Of a stretch of DNA of 64,000 bases, positions 8,516-16,168 are shown piece by piece. Location of the stretch: the NCBI GenBank assembly GCA_023424965.1, contig JAFADI010000064.1, positions 1-64,000 on the forward strand. Direction: 5' to 3'. Made by a program: the position numbers and the translations under genes. Position 1 is the first letter of the stretch. Each line of letters begins with the position of its first letter. Source of the DNA: Bacillota bacterium (GTDB lineage Bacteria > Bacillota > Clostridia > Acetivibrionales > JAFADI01). The notes under the pieces were generated by a model that saw only the letters and a list, made by a program, of their open reading frames with translations, did no database searches and had not been told where the DNA came from.

Positions 8516-8740
8516 TTAATAGAGCGGACCGGGAGTGTAACAGGCGGGAAAAGGATTGATGTCCTGAATCTCGCTGTATGAATAATGCCTGGTTGCAAAC
8601 TGGGACTGGTATAAATACTCAAGCAGGTAGATGGAGTTTCCGTCCACTTGGCACAATATGCCTGAAACTCCCTGCCCGTTTGCCAGTGACACTCCAACCG
8701 GCTTGTTCATTAAAAAGGGCAGCTTTAATTGCCAGGGCAT
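8516..8740 (-). CDS. Small conserved-looking protein of unknown function
   Basis: A 74-residue protein on the minus strand with a perfect AGGAGGTGA ribosome site just before its ATG. It is rich in beta-type sequence (NGQGVSGILCQVDGNSIYLLEYLY) and could be a small Sm-like barrel, but I do not recognise the family. Tyrosine is frequent (8 of 74) and the tail has several prolines. It sits downstream of the rnf operon on the same strand, with a 107-base gap. A spore or coat function could be imagined for such small tyrosine-rich clostridial proteins, but nothing here shows it. Confidence 0.6.
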   Translation of the reverse strand: MPWQLKLPFLMNKPVGVSLANGQGVSGILCQVDGNSIYLLEYLYQSQFATRHYSYSEIQDINPFPACYTPGPLY

Positions 8741-8847
8741 GGTAGGTCACCTCCTACTTTACAGTATTCATAAAGCAGGAAATATGCAACCCGCGGAAGG
8801 AAGAAAGCTCATAAATAATATCCTTATACGTACCTGCCAGAGCAGTC

Positions 8848-9702
8848 TTAGCTCACCCGGGAGGCGGCCGCAAAATCTTCCTGGGATAAAGGCGCTTTTA
8901 CGACGGAGGTAATGGCCTTGGTGGGGCATTTTCCGATACATTTCGCTTCGCTGCAAAGCTCCATGCATATCCTGGAGTCCACAACGGCAAGGTTGTTTTC
9001 CATTTTCACGGCGCCGTGAGGGCATTCCCTGGTGCAAAGGCCACAGCCTATGCAGGCGGCGGAGCAATGCTTTTTCGCAGAGATTCCCTTATCCCTGGAA
9101 TTGCAGTCCACACGCACACGGGCACCGACGGGCAGCATCTGGATGACGTTTTTGGGACATACGGTTTCACACTTGCCGCAGCCAGTACACTTTTCCTCAT
9201 CGATGATGGGAAGTCCGTCTTCCCGGAGGGTCATGGCGTCAAAGGGGCAGTGGCTCACACAGGTTCCAAACCCGACACATCCGTAAGCGCAAGCTTTGGG
9301 TCCTCCCTGCAGCAGTGTGGCTGCCACACAGTCCTCCACGCCTTCATACTTGTATTTTCTGACGGCGGTCCCATACACGCCGGCGCACTTTACGTGAGCG
9401 ACCCTGGCCTCCAAGGCGGGAGCGGTTTTTCCCGTGAGCTCTGCCACCAATTTGGCCACGGCTTCCTTTCCAGGAGTGCACAGAGCGGGAGAAACGGCCG
9501 GGTCCGTCACCACAGCTTCTGCATAAGCCTGGCAGCCCGCATAGCCGCAAGCGCCGCACTGGCCTTTCGGAAGGACATCCTCCACAATATGAATCAAAGG
9601 GTTTACCTCTACCGCAAATTTTTTATTTGCGTAGGCCAGAACAAACCCGAAGATAATACCTACGATCCCCATTACAATTAAAACCATGATTGAAGTACTC
9701 AT
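8848..9702 (-). CDS. rnfB: Rnf complex subunit B, multi-cluster ferredoxin-like protein
   Basis: A 284-residue protein with an N-terminal membrane helix (residues 5-25), then the RnfB iron-sulfur motif CGACGYAGC plus a downstream cysteine, and at least three further ferredoxin-type cysteine sets (CTGCGKCETVCP, CIGCGLCTRECP, CMELCSEAKCIGKCP). This matches clostridial RnfB, which passes electrons from ferredoxin into the membrane complex. It is the last gene of rnfCDGEAB, 14 bases after rnfA. The Rnf complex couples reduced ferredoxin:NAD+ oxidoreduction to export of Na+ or H+. Confidence 0.96.
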   Translation of the reverse strand: MSTSIMVLIVMGIVGIIFGFVLAYANKKFAVEVNPLIHIVEDVLPKGQCGACGYAGCQAYAEAVVTDPAVSPALCTPGKEAVAKLVAELTGKTAPALEARVAHVKCAGVYGTAVRKYKYEGVEDCVAATLLQGGPKACAYGCVGFGTCVSHCPFDAMTLREDGLPIIDEEKCTGCGKCETVCPKNVIQMLPVGARVRVDCNSRDKGISAKKHCSAACIGCGLCTRECPHGAVKMENNLAVVDSRICMELCSEAKCIGKCPTKAITSVVKAPLSQEDFAAASRVS

Positions 9703-9716
9703 TTTTCATATCCCCC

Positions 9717-10298
9717 TTATATTGCGATCATGCCTGAAAAGCCCAGGAATGACAGTGCCAGCATGCCTGCAAGTATGAATGCGATGCCCAATCCCTGGAG
9801 GGGCTTGGGTACGTCCGCCAGCCGGAGCTTTTCCCTCAGGCTGGACATAAGAATGATTGCCAGGGCGAATCCTACGCCGGAGCCTACGGCATTCACCAGG
9901 CTCTTTGTGAAGGTGAAGCCGGATTCCGCATTCAGCAGAGGTACTCCAAGGACCACACAGTTGGTGGCAATCAGAAGGAGATAAATCCCCCACATGTTGT
10001 AAAGCGCAGGAGCGTACTTTTTGATAAGCATTTCCAGGAGCTGGACAAAGATGGCGATCAGCAGCACGAAGATCAGCGTGGTCAGGAAGGTCATATGAAA
10101 GGGCGCCAGGATGAAGTTATAGACCACCCAGGCCATTGCCGAACTCAGGGCCATAACCGAGGTTACCGCCATTCCCATGCCGATGGAAGCATTTAAATTT
10201 TTGGACACGCCGAAAAAGATGCACAAGCCTAAAAACCGGGTCAAAACAAAGTTGTTTACAACTGCGGCGCTTATAAACAGAATCAGATACTCTTTCAT
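9717..10298 (-). CDS. rnfA: Rnf complex subunit A, integral membrane protein
   Basis: A 193-residue protein with six transmembrane segments. The sequence NNFVLTRFLGLCIFFG near the N-terminus and the GVPLLNAESG region are typical of RnfA/NqrE. RnfA and RnfE form the membrane core that holds an intramembrane iron-sulfur centre; the cysteine at about residue 27 in the first half fits. The start codon overlaps the stop of rnfE by one base (TAATG), so translation is coupled. Confidence 0.96.
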   Translation of the reverse strand: MKEYLILFISAAVVNNFVLTRFLGLCIFFGVSKNLNASIGMGMAVTSVMALSSAMAWVVYNFILAPFHMTFLTTLIFVLLIAIFVQLLEMLIKKYAPALYNMWGIYLLLIATNCVVLGVPLLNAESGFTFTKSLVNAVGSGVGFALAIILMSSLREKLRLADVPKPLQGLGIAFILAGMLALSFLGFSGMIAI

Positions 10299-10921
10299 TA
10301 TGCTTTACCTCCCTCTGCGCGGCGCTTTTCGAATTTTTCGTTCAAGAGCTTGTAGCCTCCTACCATATAGCCGATGAGAATAAAAGCTCCCGGAGGAAGG
10401 ATCATGATCAGTGCAGGATTATATCCGCTGCCCAGGACCTGATGGCCAAACAAGGTTCCGATCCCCACGAGCTCACGGATAATTCCGATGGAAAGCATGG
10501 CGAGAGCGAAGCCCATGCCCATGCCCAGTCCGTCGAAGAAGGATGGGATTACCGGGTTTTTAGAAGCAAAAACCTCTGCCCGTGCCAGGATAATGGCGAA
10601 AACCACGATGAGGGCCAGGTATATGCCCAGCTCCTTGTAAAGCACGGGGAAGTAGGCCTGAAGGGCCAGCTGCACTACCGTAACGATGGTGGCGATAAAG
10701 GTTATATAAATCGGCACACGAACCTTTGGATTTACGAACTTCCTTGTAAGAGACACCACCGTATTGTTTGCGGTGATGACAAAAAGCACCGACAGCCCCA
10801 TGGTAAGAGCATTTACAGCCGTGGTTGTAACCGCGAGGGCGGGACATAGGCTCAATGCGAGAACAAAGATGGGGTTTTCCGCAAATATTCCTTTTTTAAA
10901 TATATTCCATAACTCTTTCAC
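10298..10921 (-). CDS. rnfE: Rnf complex subunit E, integral membrane protein
   Basis: A 207-residue six-helix membrane protein homologous to RnfA/NqrD, beginning with KELWNIFKKGIFAENPIFVLALSLCPALAVTT, whose LCPALAVT cysteine is the conserved iron-sulfur ligand region. The cytoplasmic tail is basic (EKRRAEGGKA). It lies four bases after rnfG and overlaps rnfA. Motif order and operon position make the assignment secure. Confidence 0.95.
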   Translation of the reverse strand: MKELWNIFKKGIFAENPIFVLALSLCPALAVTTTAVNALTMGLSVLFVITANNTVVSLTRKFVNPKVRVPIYITFIATIVTVVQLALQAYFPVLYKELGIYLALIVVFAIILARAEVFASKNPVIPSFFDGLGMGMGFALAMLSIGIIRELVGIGTLFGHQVLGSGYNPALIMILPPGAFILIGYMVGGYKLLNEKFEKRRAEGGKA

Positions 10922-10925
10922 TGCC

Positions 10926-11486
10926 TTAACCTCCCAGATATTGCTTTACTTCGTCTACGGCCTTTTTCACACCGTCGGTGACCGCCTTTGAGCTGATTGT
11001 GGCGCCGGTCATGGCCTGTATATTTTCTTTATTGGTGGGGTCCTTGACAACCTTCAGGCTGCCGGCGGACTTCCCATTGAACTGGTCCCTGAAGGGAGCC
11101 TTTGACGCGTTGTCACCCAGTCCAGGGGTTTCACTGTGTGCGAGGATGTCATAATCAATCACCCTGCCTTCGGTATTCACGGCCACCAGCAGTTTGATGG
11201 TTCCGGCATAGCCCTTGTTTTCCGAGGGAACGATGTAGGCAACGGCGCTGCCGCCCTTTTCAGCAATAAACCAGTTTTCCTTGCCCTCCACCGGCTGGAA
11301 ATTTTCGGCGCCCTCCACCAGGGATTTCATGGCATCATTTTTAAGTTGGATACTCTTCTGCTCCGCAATGGGGGCAGTTATGAAGAAGGTGGCCGCAATG
11401 ACGACGCCTGAGACGAGACAGGCGGATGCAAGATTTAATGCAATTTTAACGATACCGTATTTTTTTGTATTTGGTTCCGATGACAT
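10926..11486 (-). CDS. rnfG: Rnf complex subunit G, covalent FMN protein
   Basis: A 186-residue protein with one N-terminal membrane helix (residues 13-33) and an extracytoplasmic FMN-binding domain. The flavinylation motif MTGATISSKAV near residue 160 supplies the threonine that ApbE esterifies with FMN. It sits immediately after rnfD and before rnfE. An ApbE gene is present 10 kb away at 24076 and could mature this subunit. Confidence 0.95.
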   Translation of the reverse strand: MSSEPNTKKYGIVKIALNLASACLVSGVVIAATFFITAPIAEQKSIQLKNDAMKSLVEGAENFQPVEGKENWFIAEKGGSAVAYIVPSENKGYAGTIKLLVAVNTEGRVIDYDILAHSETPGLGDNASKAPFRDQFNGKSAGSLKVVKDPTNKENIQAMTGATISSKAVTDGVKKAVDEVKQYLGG

Positions 11487-12482
11487 CTATATTTTCCTCC
11501 CTGTTCCGAATTTGACCGGTGGAATCAAACGGTCGATCAGCGGTGTTATGCTGTTCATAAGAAGTATGGAGTAACAAACTCCTTCCGGATAGCCGCCTTT
11601 GATCCTTATAAGGGCCGTGATGGCTCCTGCACCCACCGCAAAAATAATCTGGCCTTTGCGGGTAATGGGGATGGTCACCATATCCGTTGCCATGAAGAAG
11701 GCCCCGATGATCAAGCCTCCCGCGAGCATGTGGAAGAGCGGATCGCCGCTGAACCAGCCAGCCGGTCCGAAAATCCACGTCAGGAGCCCCGCAGTACCGA
11801 TCATGAAAACGGGAACCTCCCATTTGATATAGCCCTTCAGGATCAGATACAGACCTCCAAGCACCAGAAGCACGGACGCCGTTTCACCCAGGCTCCCGTT
11901 GCGTGTTCCGAGGAGCAGTGCCTTGTAGAGCTGGGGAGTGCTTCCGAAGGTTTCGATCAGCTTGTCGTAGCCCTGCTGTTTTAATATATTTAAAGGCGTT
12001 GCGCTGGTAACGGTGTCCACGTTGGTGGTCACGCTGGTCCAGGTGGTCATGGCCACGGGCCAGGATACCATCAACGCAGCTCTTCCTATATGTGCGGGGT
12101 TGAATATGTTAAAGCCCAGCCCTCCCATGGAGTGTTTTGCGATAACAATGGCAAAAGCCGATCCCAGGGCCGCCATATAGGGGGGAATGCTGGGAGGAAG
12201 GCACATGCCCAGCAGCAGCCCCGTCAAAAAGGCGCTTCCGTCACTTATCGTAACCGGCTTTTTCCTGATTTTCTGTACCATATATTCGGAAGCCACGGCG
12301 GACAGGATGGACACAAGGAGCGTTACCACCGCGGGGATGCCGAAGTAATAGACTGCGAACAGTGCCGCCGGTGCCAAAGCCGCGTTGACACTCCACATGA
12401 CCCTGGAAACCGTGTATTCGTCACGGATATGGGGAGAAGGTGATACCACCAGTTCATTTTCATTTAATACCTGAGTGTTCAA
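11487..12482 (-). CDS. rnfD: Rnf complex subunit D, covalent FMN membrane protein
   Basis: A 331-residue NqrB/RnfD family membrane protein with about nine helices. The segment TSATPLNILK around residue 165 fits the conserved flavinylated threonine of RnfD, and MGGLGFNIFNPAHIGRAALM is a strong family signature. The start appears to be TTG at 12482; the upstream AAAGGA is rather distant, so the exact start is less certain. The stop abuts the rnfG start. Confidence 0.94.
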   Translation of the reverse strand: MNTQVLNENELVVSPSPHIRDEYTVSRVMWSVNAALAPAALFAVYYFGIPAVVTLLVSILSAVASEYMVQKIRKKPVTISDGSAFLTGLLLGMCLPPSIPPYMAALGSAFAIVIAKHSMGGLGFNIFNPAHIGRAALMVSWPVAMTTWTSVTTNVDTVTSATPLNILKQQGYDKLIETFGSTPQLYKALLLGTRNGSLGETASVLLVLGGLYLILKGYIKWEVPVFMIGTAGLLTWIFGPAGWFSGDPLFHMLAGGLIIGAFFMATDMVTIPITRKGQIIFAVGAGAITALIRIKGGYPEGVCYSILLMNSITPLIDRLIPPVKFGTGRKI

Positions 12483-12510
12483 TGTTAACTACCAATCCTT
12501 TCACTGTACT

Positions 12511-13848
12511 TTAAGCACCCTTGTTTTTGGCGACCTGGGCAGAATTTACCGCTTTGCAGTACCGGATATACTGAACGATGTTCCTCTTGGCAGGGCAGGC
12601 GTAGACACAACTGCCGCATTCCACGCAGTCATAAAGGTGGTAGTCGTCCTTGGCTTCTTCATAGAGCCGTCTTTCACCCAGGATGCCAAGCATGCTGGGA
12701 TTGAGGCCCATGGGACAAACCTCCACACAACGGCTGCAGCGGATACAGGTTGACTCTTTGCCGGCGTTGACATCCCCCTTGCTGAGGCACAATATGCCGG
12801 AGACGGCCTTTATGACCGGAACCTCCAGGGTTGATTGGGCGGTTCCCATCATGGGACCTCCCATAATAATCTTTTCAAGAGGTTTATCAAGGCCTCCGCA
12901 GAAATTCACAGCGTCTGCAAAAGTGGTGCCTACCCTCAAAAGGAGGTTCTTGGGCTCCTTTACGGCGCTGCCGCTGACGGTCACAACCCTTTCGATGAGG
13001 GGAATGCCCCGGGTGACCGCATCATTTATCGCCACCAGGGTGCTTACGTTATTGACCACAACTCCCACGTCCAGCGGAAGTTTTCCCGATGGTACCTCAC
13101 GGTTCACCAGCATTTTTATGAGCATTTTTTCCGCCCCCTGAGGGTACTTGGTAGGCAGGGCTACTACCTGTACATTGGTTCCGGAAAAAGCTTTTTCCAT
13201 CGCCTCAATGGCGTCGGGCTTGTTATCCTCTATTCCGATGAAGCCTTTGTCAATGCCCACGATTTTCATTGCAATCTTTGCACCGGCAACAATTTCTTCC
13301 GCATAGTGAAGCATTACCCTGTGGTCGGTAGTCAGAAAGGGTTCACATTCCGAAGCGTTGATGATGAAGGAATCCAGCTTCTTGTCCTTGGCGGGTGACA
13401 GCTTCACATGGGTGGGAAATGCGGCTCCGCCCATTCCGACGATGCCTGCCTGGCGTATAATGTCAATCAACTGCTCACAGCTCAGGTTTTGCCAATCCCT
13501 CCAGAGGGGAAGACCTTCGATCCATTCGTCCTTGCCGTCGCTTTCGATGGCCACGGATAGACATTTTCCGAAAATAGGATGGGGATAATCCGCCACATCG
13601 ATAACCGTTCCGGAGATGGAAGCGTGTATGCTGCTGGAGACAAAAGCATCGCTGGTGGCAATGAGCTGGCCCTTTTTTACCTGGTCACCCTTTTTTACCA
13701 AGGGGGAGCAGGGAGCTCCGATGTGCTGCCTCACGGGAATGATGACCTTTTCCGGTACCGGAACTGTCTCAATCTGCTTTGCCGCAGTATAAATTTTGTA
13801 GTCGGCGGGATGAATGCCGCCCCTGAACTTTTTAATAAGTTTAATCAT
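12511..13848 (-). CDS. rnfC: Rnf complex subunit C, NADH-binding iron-sulfur protein
   Basis: About 445 residues. After the RnfC_N barrel (KFRGGIHPADYK) comes the NADH/FMN-binding Complex1_51K-like region (GGAAFPTHVKLSP, NASECEPFLTTD) and two C-terminal ferredoxin cysteine sets (CIRCSRCVEVCP and CVECGSCVYACP). RnfC is the cytoplasmic subunit that reacts with NAD(H). I start at ATG 13848, which follows AAAGGGG at six bases; an ATG 18 bases upstream lacks a ribosome site. First gene of the rnf operon proper, 126 bases after the RseC-family gene. Confidence 0.95.
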   Translation of the reverse strand: MIKLIKKFRGGIHPADYKIYTAAKQIETVPVPEKVIIPVRQHIGAPCSPLVKKGDQVKKGQLIATSDAFVSSSIHASISGTVIDVADYPHPIFGKCLSVAIESDGKDEWIEGLPLWRDWQNLSCEQLIDIIRQAGIVGMGGAAFPTHVKLSPAKDKKLDSFIINASECEPFLTTDHRVMLHYAEEIVAGAKIAMKIVGIDKGFIGIEDNKPDAIEAMEKAFSGTNVQVVALPTKYPQGAEKMLIKMLVNREVPSGKLPLDVGVVVNNVSTLVAINDAVTRGIPLIERVVTVSGSAVKEPKNLLLRVGTTFADAVNFCGGLDKPLEKIIMGGPMMGTAQSTLEVPVIKAVSGILCLSKGDVNAGKESTCIRCSRCVEVCPMGLNPSMLGILGERRLYEEAKDDYHLYDCVECGSCVYACPAKRNIVQYIRYCKAVNSAQVAKNKGA

Positions 13849-13974
13849 TACTTGACCCCTTTGCAAACCAATTTAGTCATGTTGAAAAAATAACTTCCCG
13901 TATCATTTCGCTACACCGCGTATCATACCGATAAGCGGCCCGCGAAAAACGGGAACTAATTTTTCAATCATGCC

Positions 13975-14388
13975 TTAAGATAAAATCCGGATGATCACCG
14001 GCTGCTTTTTTTCAGATCCCATGCTCTTATCAAAATACTTTATATATGCAATTGCTAAAACAAAAGCCAGGAATCCTGCGATACTGCCGAACAAACCTGC
14101 AGAACCGCCGAAAAACCGGGCGGCATAGGTTCCTGCCACAGCGCCCAGAGCAGCAGCGACAAGAGGCATAATATATACAATAAATGCTGCTTTTAGCATA
14201 TTGATGTCTTGTAACTCAACAGCAACGCGCTGTCCAGGTTTTGCATAAAGTATATTGTATACATCCATAACCATGGAATTATCCCCGGGACAGGAACCGC
14301 AGTTGCTGCAGTCACCATGCCTGTTAAGCTTTACCTTGGCAGTGTTCCCGTTAACCTGGATTACGATTCCCTCAGCTTCTTTCTTCAT
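13975..14388 (-). CDS. RseC/SoxR-reducing family membrane protein
   Basis: About 137 residues: a short N-terminal domain with the cysteine set DCSNCGSCPGDNS, then two transmembrane helices (about 70-90 and 95-115) and a basic tail. This is the RseC_MucC family, which in other bacteria helps reduce SoxR or accompanies Rnf. It lies on the same strand just upstream of rnfC, so it probably works with the Rnf complex in redox handling. ATG 14388 is favoured over 14394 because AAAGGAG lies nine rather than three bases away. Confidence 0.82.
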   Translation of the reverse strand: MKKEAEGIVIQVNGNTAKVKLNRHGDCSNCGSCPGDNSMVMDVYNILYAKPGQRVAVELQDINMLKAAFIVYIMPLVAAALGAVAGTYAARFFGGSAGLFGSIAGFLAFVLAIAYIKYFDKSMGSEKKQPVIIRILS

Positions 14389-14688
14389 CTCCATGTTCTC
14401 CTTTAATTACAAATATGTAATGCACACAGCTCAAAATGCTTATAAAAAGGGAGCTGTAGCTAGACGAAATATATACTGTATACAAGAATCTAAAAAATCT
14501 ACGTTCAGATTTCTATTATACTTGTTAAAAATTTAATTAATAGTGTTTTTTACATGTTAAAAAAATAACTTTTGATTTTATGGTAAACATACGAAGGAAA
14601 AGGAATTTTTGGGTGAAATTGCTTGAATTAAATGGATGGCATTGCAATGACTGTTCAGAAAATTTTTTACAAATTTCAACTTTTTGTT

Positions 14689-14719
14689 AGTGTAATTTCA
14701 ATTGGGGTATCATTACACT
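14689..14719. promoter_or_regulatory. Inverted repeat, candidate operator in front of the rubrerythrin gene
   Basis: AGTGTAAT (14689-14696) and ATTACACT (14712-14719) form a perfect 8-base inverted repeat, 39 bases before the rubrerythrin ATG. The left arm overlaps a possible -10 element, with TTTACA upstream as a weak -35. It does not match the PerR box closely. The rest of the 14395-14758 gap is AT-rich and carries no gene that I can see. Confidence 0.5.
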
Positions 14720-14758
14720 TGTGCGTAAATAAGAATTTTTATGGGAGGTCTTTTTTTT

Positions 14759-15310
14759 ATGAAGAAATTTGTTTGTCCCGTATGCGGATATGTTCACATG
14801 GGAAATGAAGCGCCTGAGGCATGTCCCCAGTGCAAGGCTCCGGGAGCAAAGTTTACAGAAAAGGCGGAAGGCGTGATGCAGTGGGCCGATGAACACAGGA
14901 TCGGCGTAGCTTCCAAGGATATCGATCCGGAAATCCTGGAAGGTCTGAAGATGAACTTTATGGGCGAATGTACAGAGGTGGGCATGTACCTCGCAATGAG
15001 CCGCCAGGCGGACAGGGAAGGTTTCCCGGAAATTGCGGAAGCCTATAAGAGAATCGCCTTTGAAGAGGCGGAGCATGCCGCAAAATTCGCAGAACTACTG
15101 GGAGACGTGGTGCATCCGGATACCAAGAAAAACCTTCAGCTGAGGGTTGAAGCGGAATACGGAGCCTGCCAGGGCAAAAAGGACATCGCGACAAAAGCCA
15201 AGCAGCTTAACTATGACGCCATCCATGATACCGTCCATGAAATGTGCAAGGACGAAGCAAGGCATGGAGCTGCATTTAAGGGGCTTTTGGAGAGGTATTT
15301 CGGTAAGTAA
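14759..15310 (+). CDS. Reverse rubrerythrin (N-terminal rubredoxin domain)
   Basis: A 183-residue protein whose rubredoxin-type zinc/iron site (CPVCGYVHMGNEAPEACPQC) comes first, followed by a ferritin-like four-helix diiron domain with glutamates in EAYKRIAFEEAEHA and a histidine pair in DEARHG. In classical rubrerythrin the order is the opposite. Reverse rubrerythrins of clostridia reduce hydrogen peroxide and oxygen with NADH-derived electrons and are strongly induced by air. ATG 14759 follows GGGAGG; an ATG 18 bases upstream overlaps that ribosome site and is rejected. Monocistronic, with a candidate operator upstream and a hairpin repeat downstream. Confidence 0.93.
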   Translation: MKKFVCPVCGYVHMGNEAPEACPQCKAPGAKFTEKAEGVMQWADEHRIGVASKDIDPEILEGLKMNFMGECTEVGMYLAMSRQADREGFPEIAEAYKRIAFEEAEHAAKFAELLGDVVHPDTKKNLQLRVEAEYGACQGKKDIATKAKQLNYDAIHDTVHEMCKDEARHGAAFKGLLERYFGK

Positions 15311-15349
15311 TATTATAAAATATTACGTTTTAATGCGGGTAAATAGATT

Positions 15350-15406
15350 CGGGGACGGGAATTTGTTCGGTTTGAAGTCCGAACGAAGAACCGTCCCGTG
15401 TTTTTT
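15350..15406 (+). repeat. GGGACGG palindromic repeat, copy 1, doubling as terminator
   Basis: An interrupted hairpin: GGGGACGG (15351-15358) pairs with CCGTCCC (15391-15397), and GTTCGG (15365-15370) pairs with CCGAAC (15379-15384). A TGTTTTTT run follows, so it can terminate rubrerythrin transcription. It shares the GGGGACGG...GAACCGTCCC outer sequence with the long perfect hairpin at 17561, and the two bracket the TetR/MFS gene pair. Confidence 0.7.
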
Positions 15407-15423
15407 AACCCAAAGCAAACGAA

Positions 15424-16023
15424 TCATGCTTTGAATACCGGAAGCAATATTTCATCAACCAACAATCTCAACTGTTCGGCGTCAGCCAGGTCTTTGCTCA
15501 TCATATATTTTATACGAATCAATTCAAAAGGCAAGGTCAGACTAATATCACTGACCTCTTTAATTTTTTCACCGCGAGCTTTAGCGAACTCCAACAATTT
15601 CCTCATGGTCAAAATATTTTTCTCCGTCGCGTTAATTTTGATCTCTGCTATTCTTTTATTGTTTTGACCTATCTCAAATAAGAGAGCATTCATGATTTCC
15701 GGACCGACCTCTGCATAAACGCTTTGATAGAGCGTGAGCAGCAGCAGTAAGTCCCCGCGCAGGCTCCCCGTATCCTCGATTCTGTCGGTTAATTCACCGC
15801 CCAGCGCCATTGTCCATTTGTATACCCAGATTTCCCGGATTAGGTCAAAGGTTGTTGCCCAGCGGCGGTACAGCACTGTACGGCTGGTTTTAGCAACCTG
15901 TGCGATTTGTTGAAATGTGAGATTGGCATAGCCAACTTCTTTGATTATCTCTACCGTAGCGTTATAAAGACTATCGATTAGTGCATCACCACGTCTGCGC
16001 GTATTCCTCCCGTTTTCCTCCAT
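15424..16023 (-). CDS. TetR family transcriptional repressor
   Basis: A 199-residue regulator with an N-terminal TetR helix-turn-helix (LTFQQIAQVAKTSRTVLYRRW around residues 30-50; the usual Y-F after the recognition helix is YRRW) and a variable ligand-binding C-terminus. ATG 16023 is used because GGAG lies nine bases upstream. It is divergent from the MFS efflux gene across a 145-base gap that carries a clear promoter and palindrome, so it most likely represses that exporter and responds to its substrate. The unusual DNA-recognition helix end (LYRRWATTFD) is typical of one TetR subgroup linked to efflux. Confidence 0.85.
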   Translation of the reverse strand: MEENGRNTRRRGDALIDSLYNATVEIIKEVGYANLTFQQIAQVAKTSRTVLYRRWATTFDLIREIWVYKWTMALGGELTDRIEDTGSLRGDLLLLLTLYQSVYAEVGPEIMNALLFEIGQNNKRIAEIKINATEKNILTMRKLLEFAKARGEKIKEVSDISLTLPFELIRIKYMMSKDLADAEQLRLLVDEILLPVFKA

Positions 16024-16095
16024 AATATACATCTCCTGTCTATGATGCTCTCAGAAACATTATAGCATGTTTTCAAAAAATAATTAAGATACATA

Positions 16096-16124
16096 TTGAA
16101 TCTTATTTTGTTGTGGGGTATAAT
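16096..16124 (+). promoter_or_regulatory. Sigma-A promoter of the MFS efflux gene
   Basis: TTGAAT (16096-16101) and TATAAT (16119-16124) are spaced by 17 bases, about 45 bases before the MFS start. The -35 lies inside a TAAGAT/ATCTTA inverted repeat (16085-16105). Confidence 0.75.
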
Positions 16125-16136
16125 GAAATAAATTAA

Positions 16137-16151
16137 GGTACAAATTGTACC
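16137..16151. promoter_or_regulatory. Palindromic operator, probably bound by the divergent TetR protein
   Basis: GGTACAA-A-TTGTACC is a perfect 15-base palindrome located just downstream of the -10 element, over the expected transcription start of the MFS gene. This is a standard repressing position. Binding by the adjacent TetR is inferred. Confidence 0.65.
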
Positions 16152-16168
16152 GTAAGGAGATGCTGATT

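Noticed and set aside
9016..9681. A 221-codon plus-strand frame across rnfB
   Set aside because: RnfB with its cysteine motifs is unmistakable on the minus strand, so this is a shadow frame.
14689..14719. A PerR box in front of the reverse rubrerythrin
   Set aside because: The repeat has a 15-base spacer and AGTGTAAT arms, not the compact TTATAAT-N-ATTATAA pattern.
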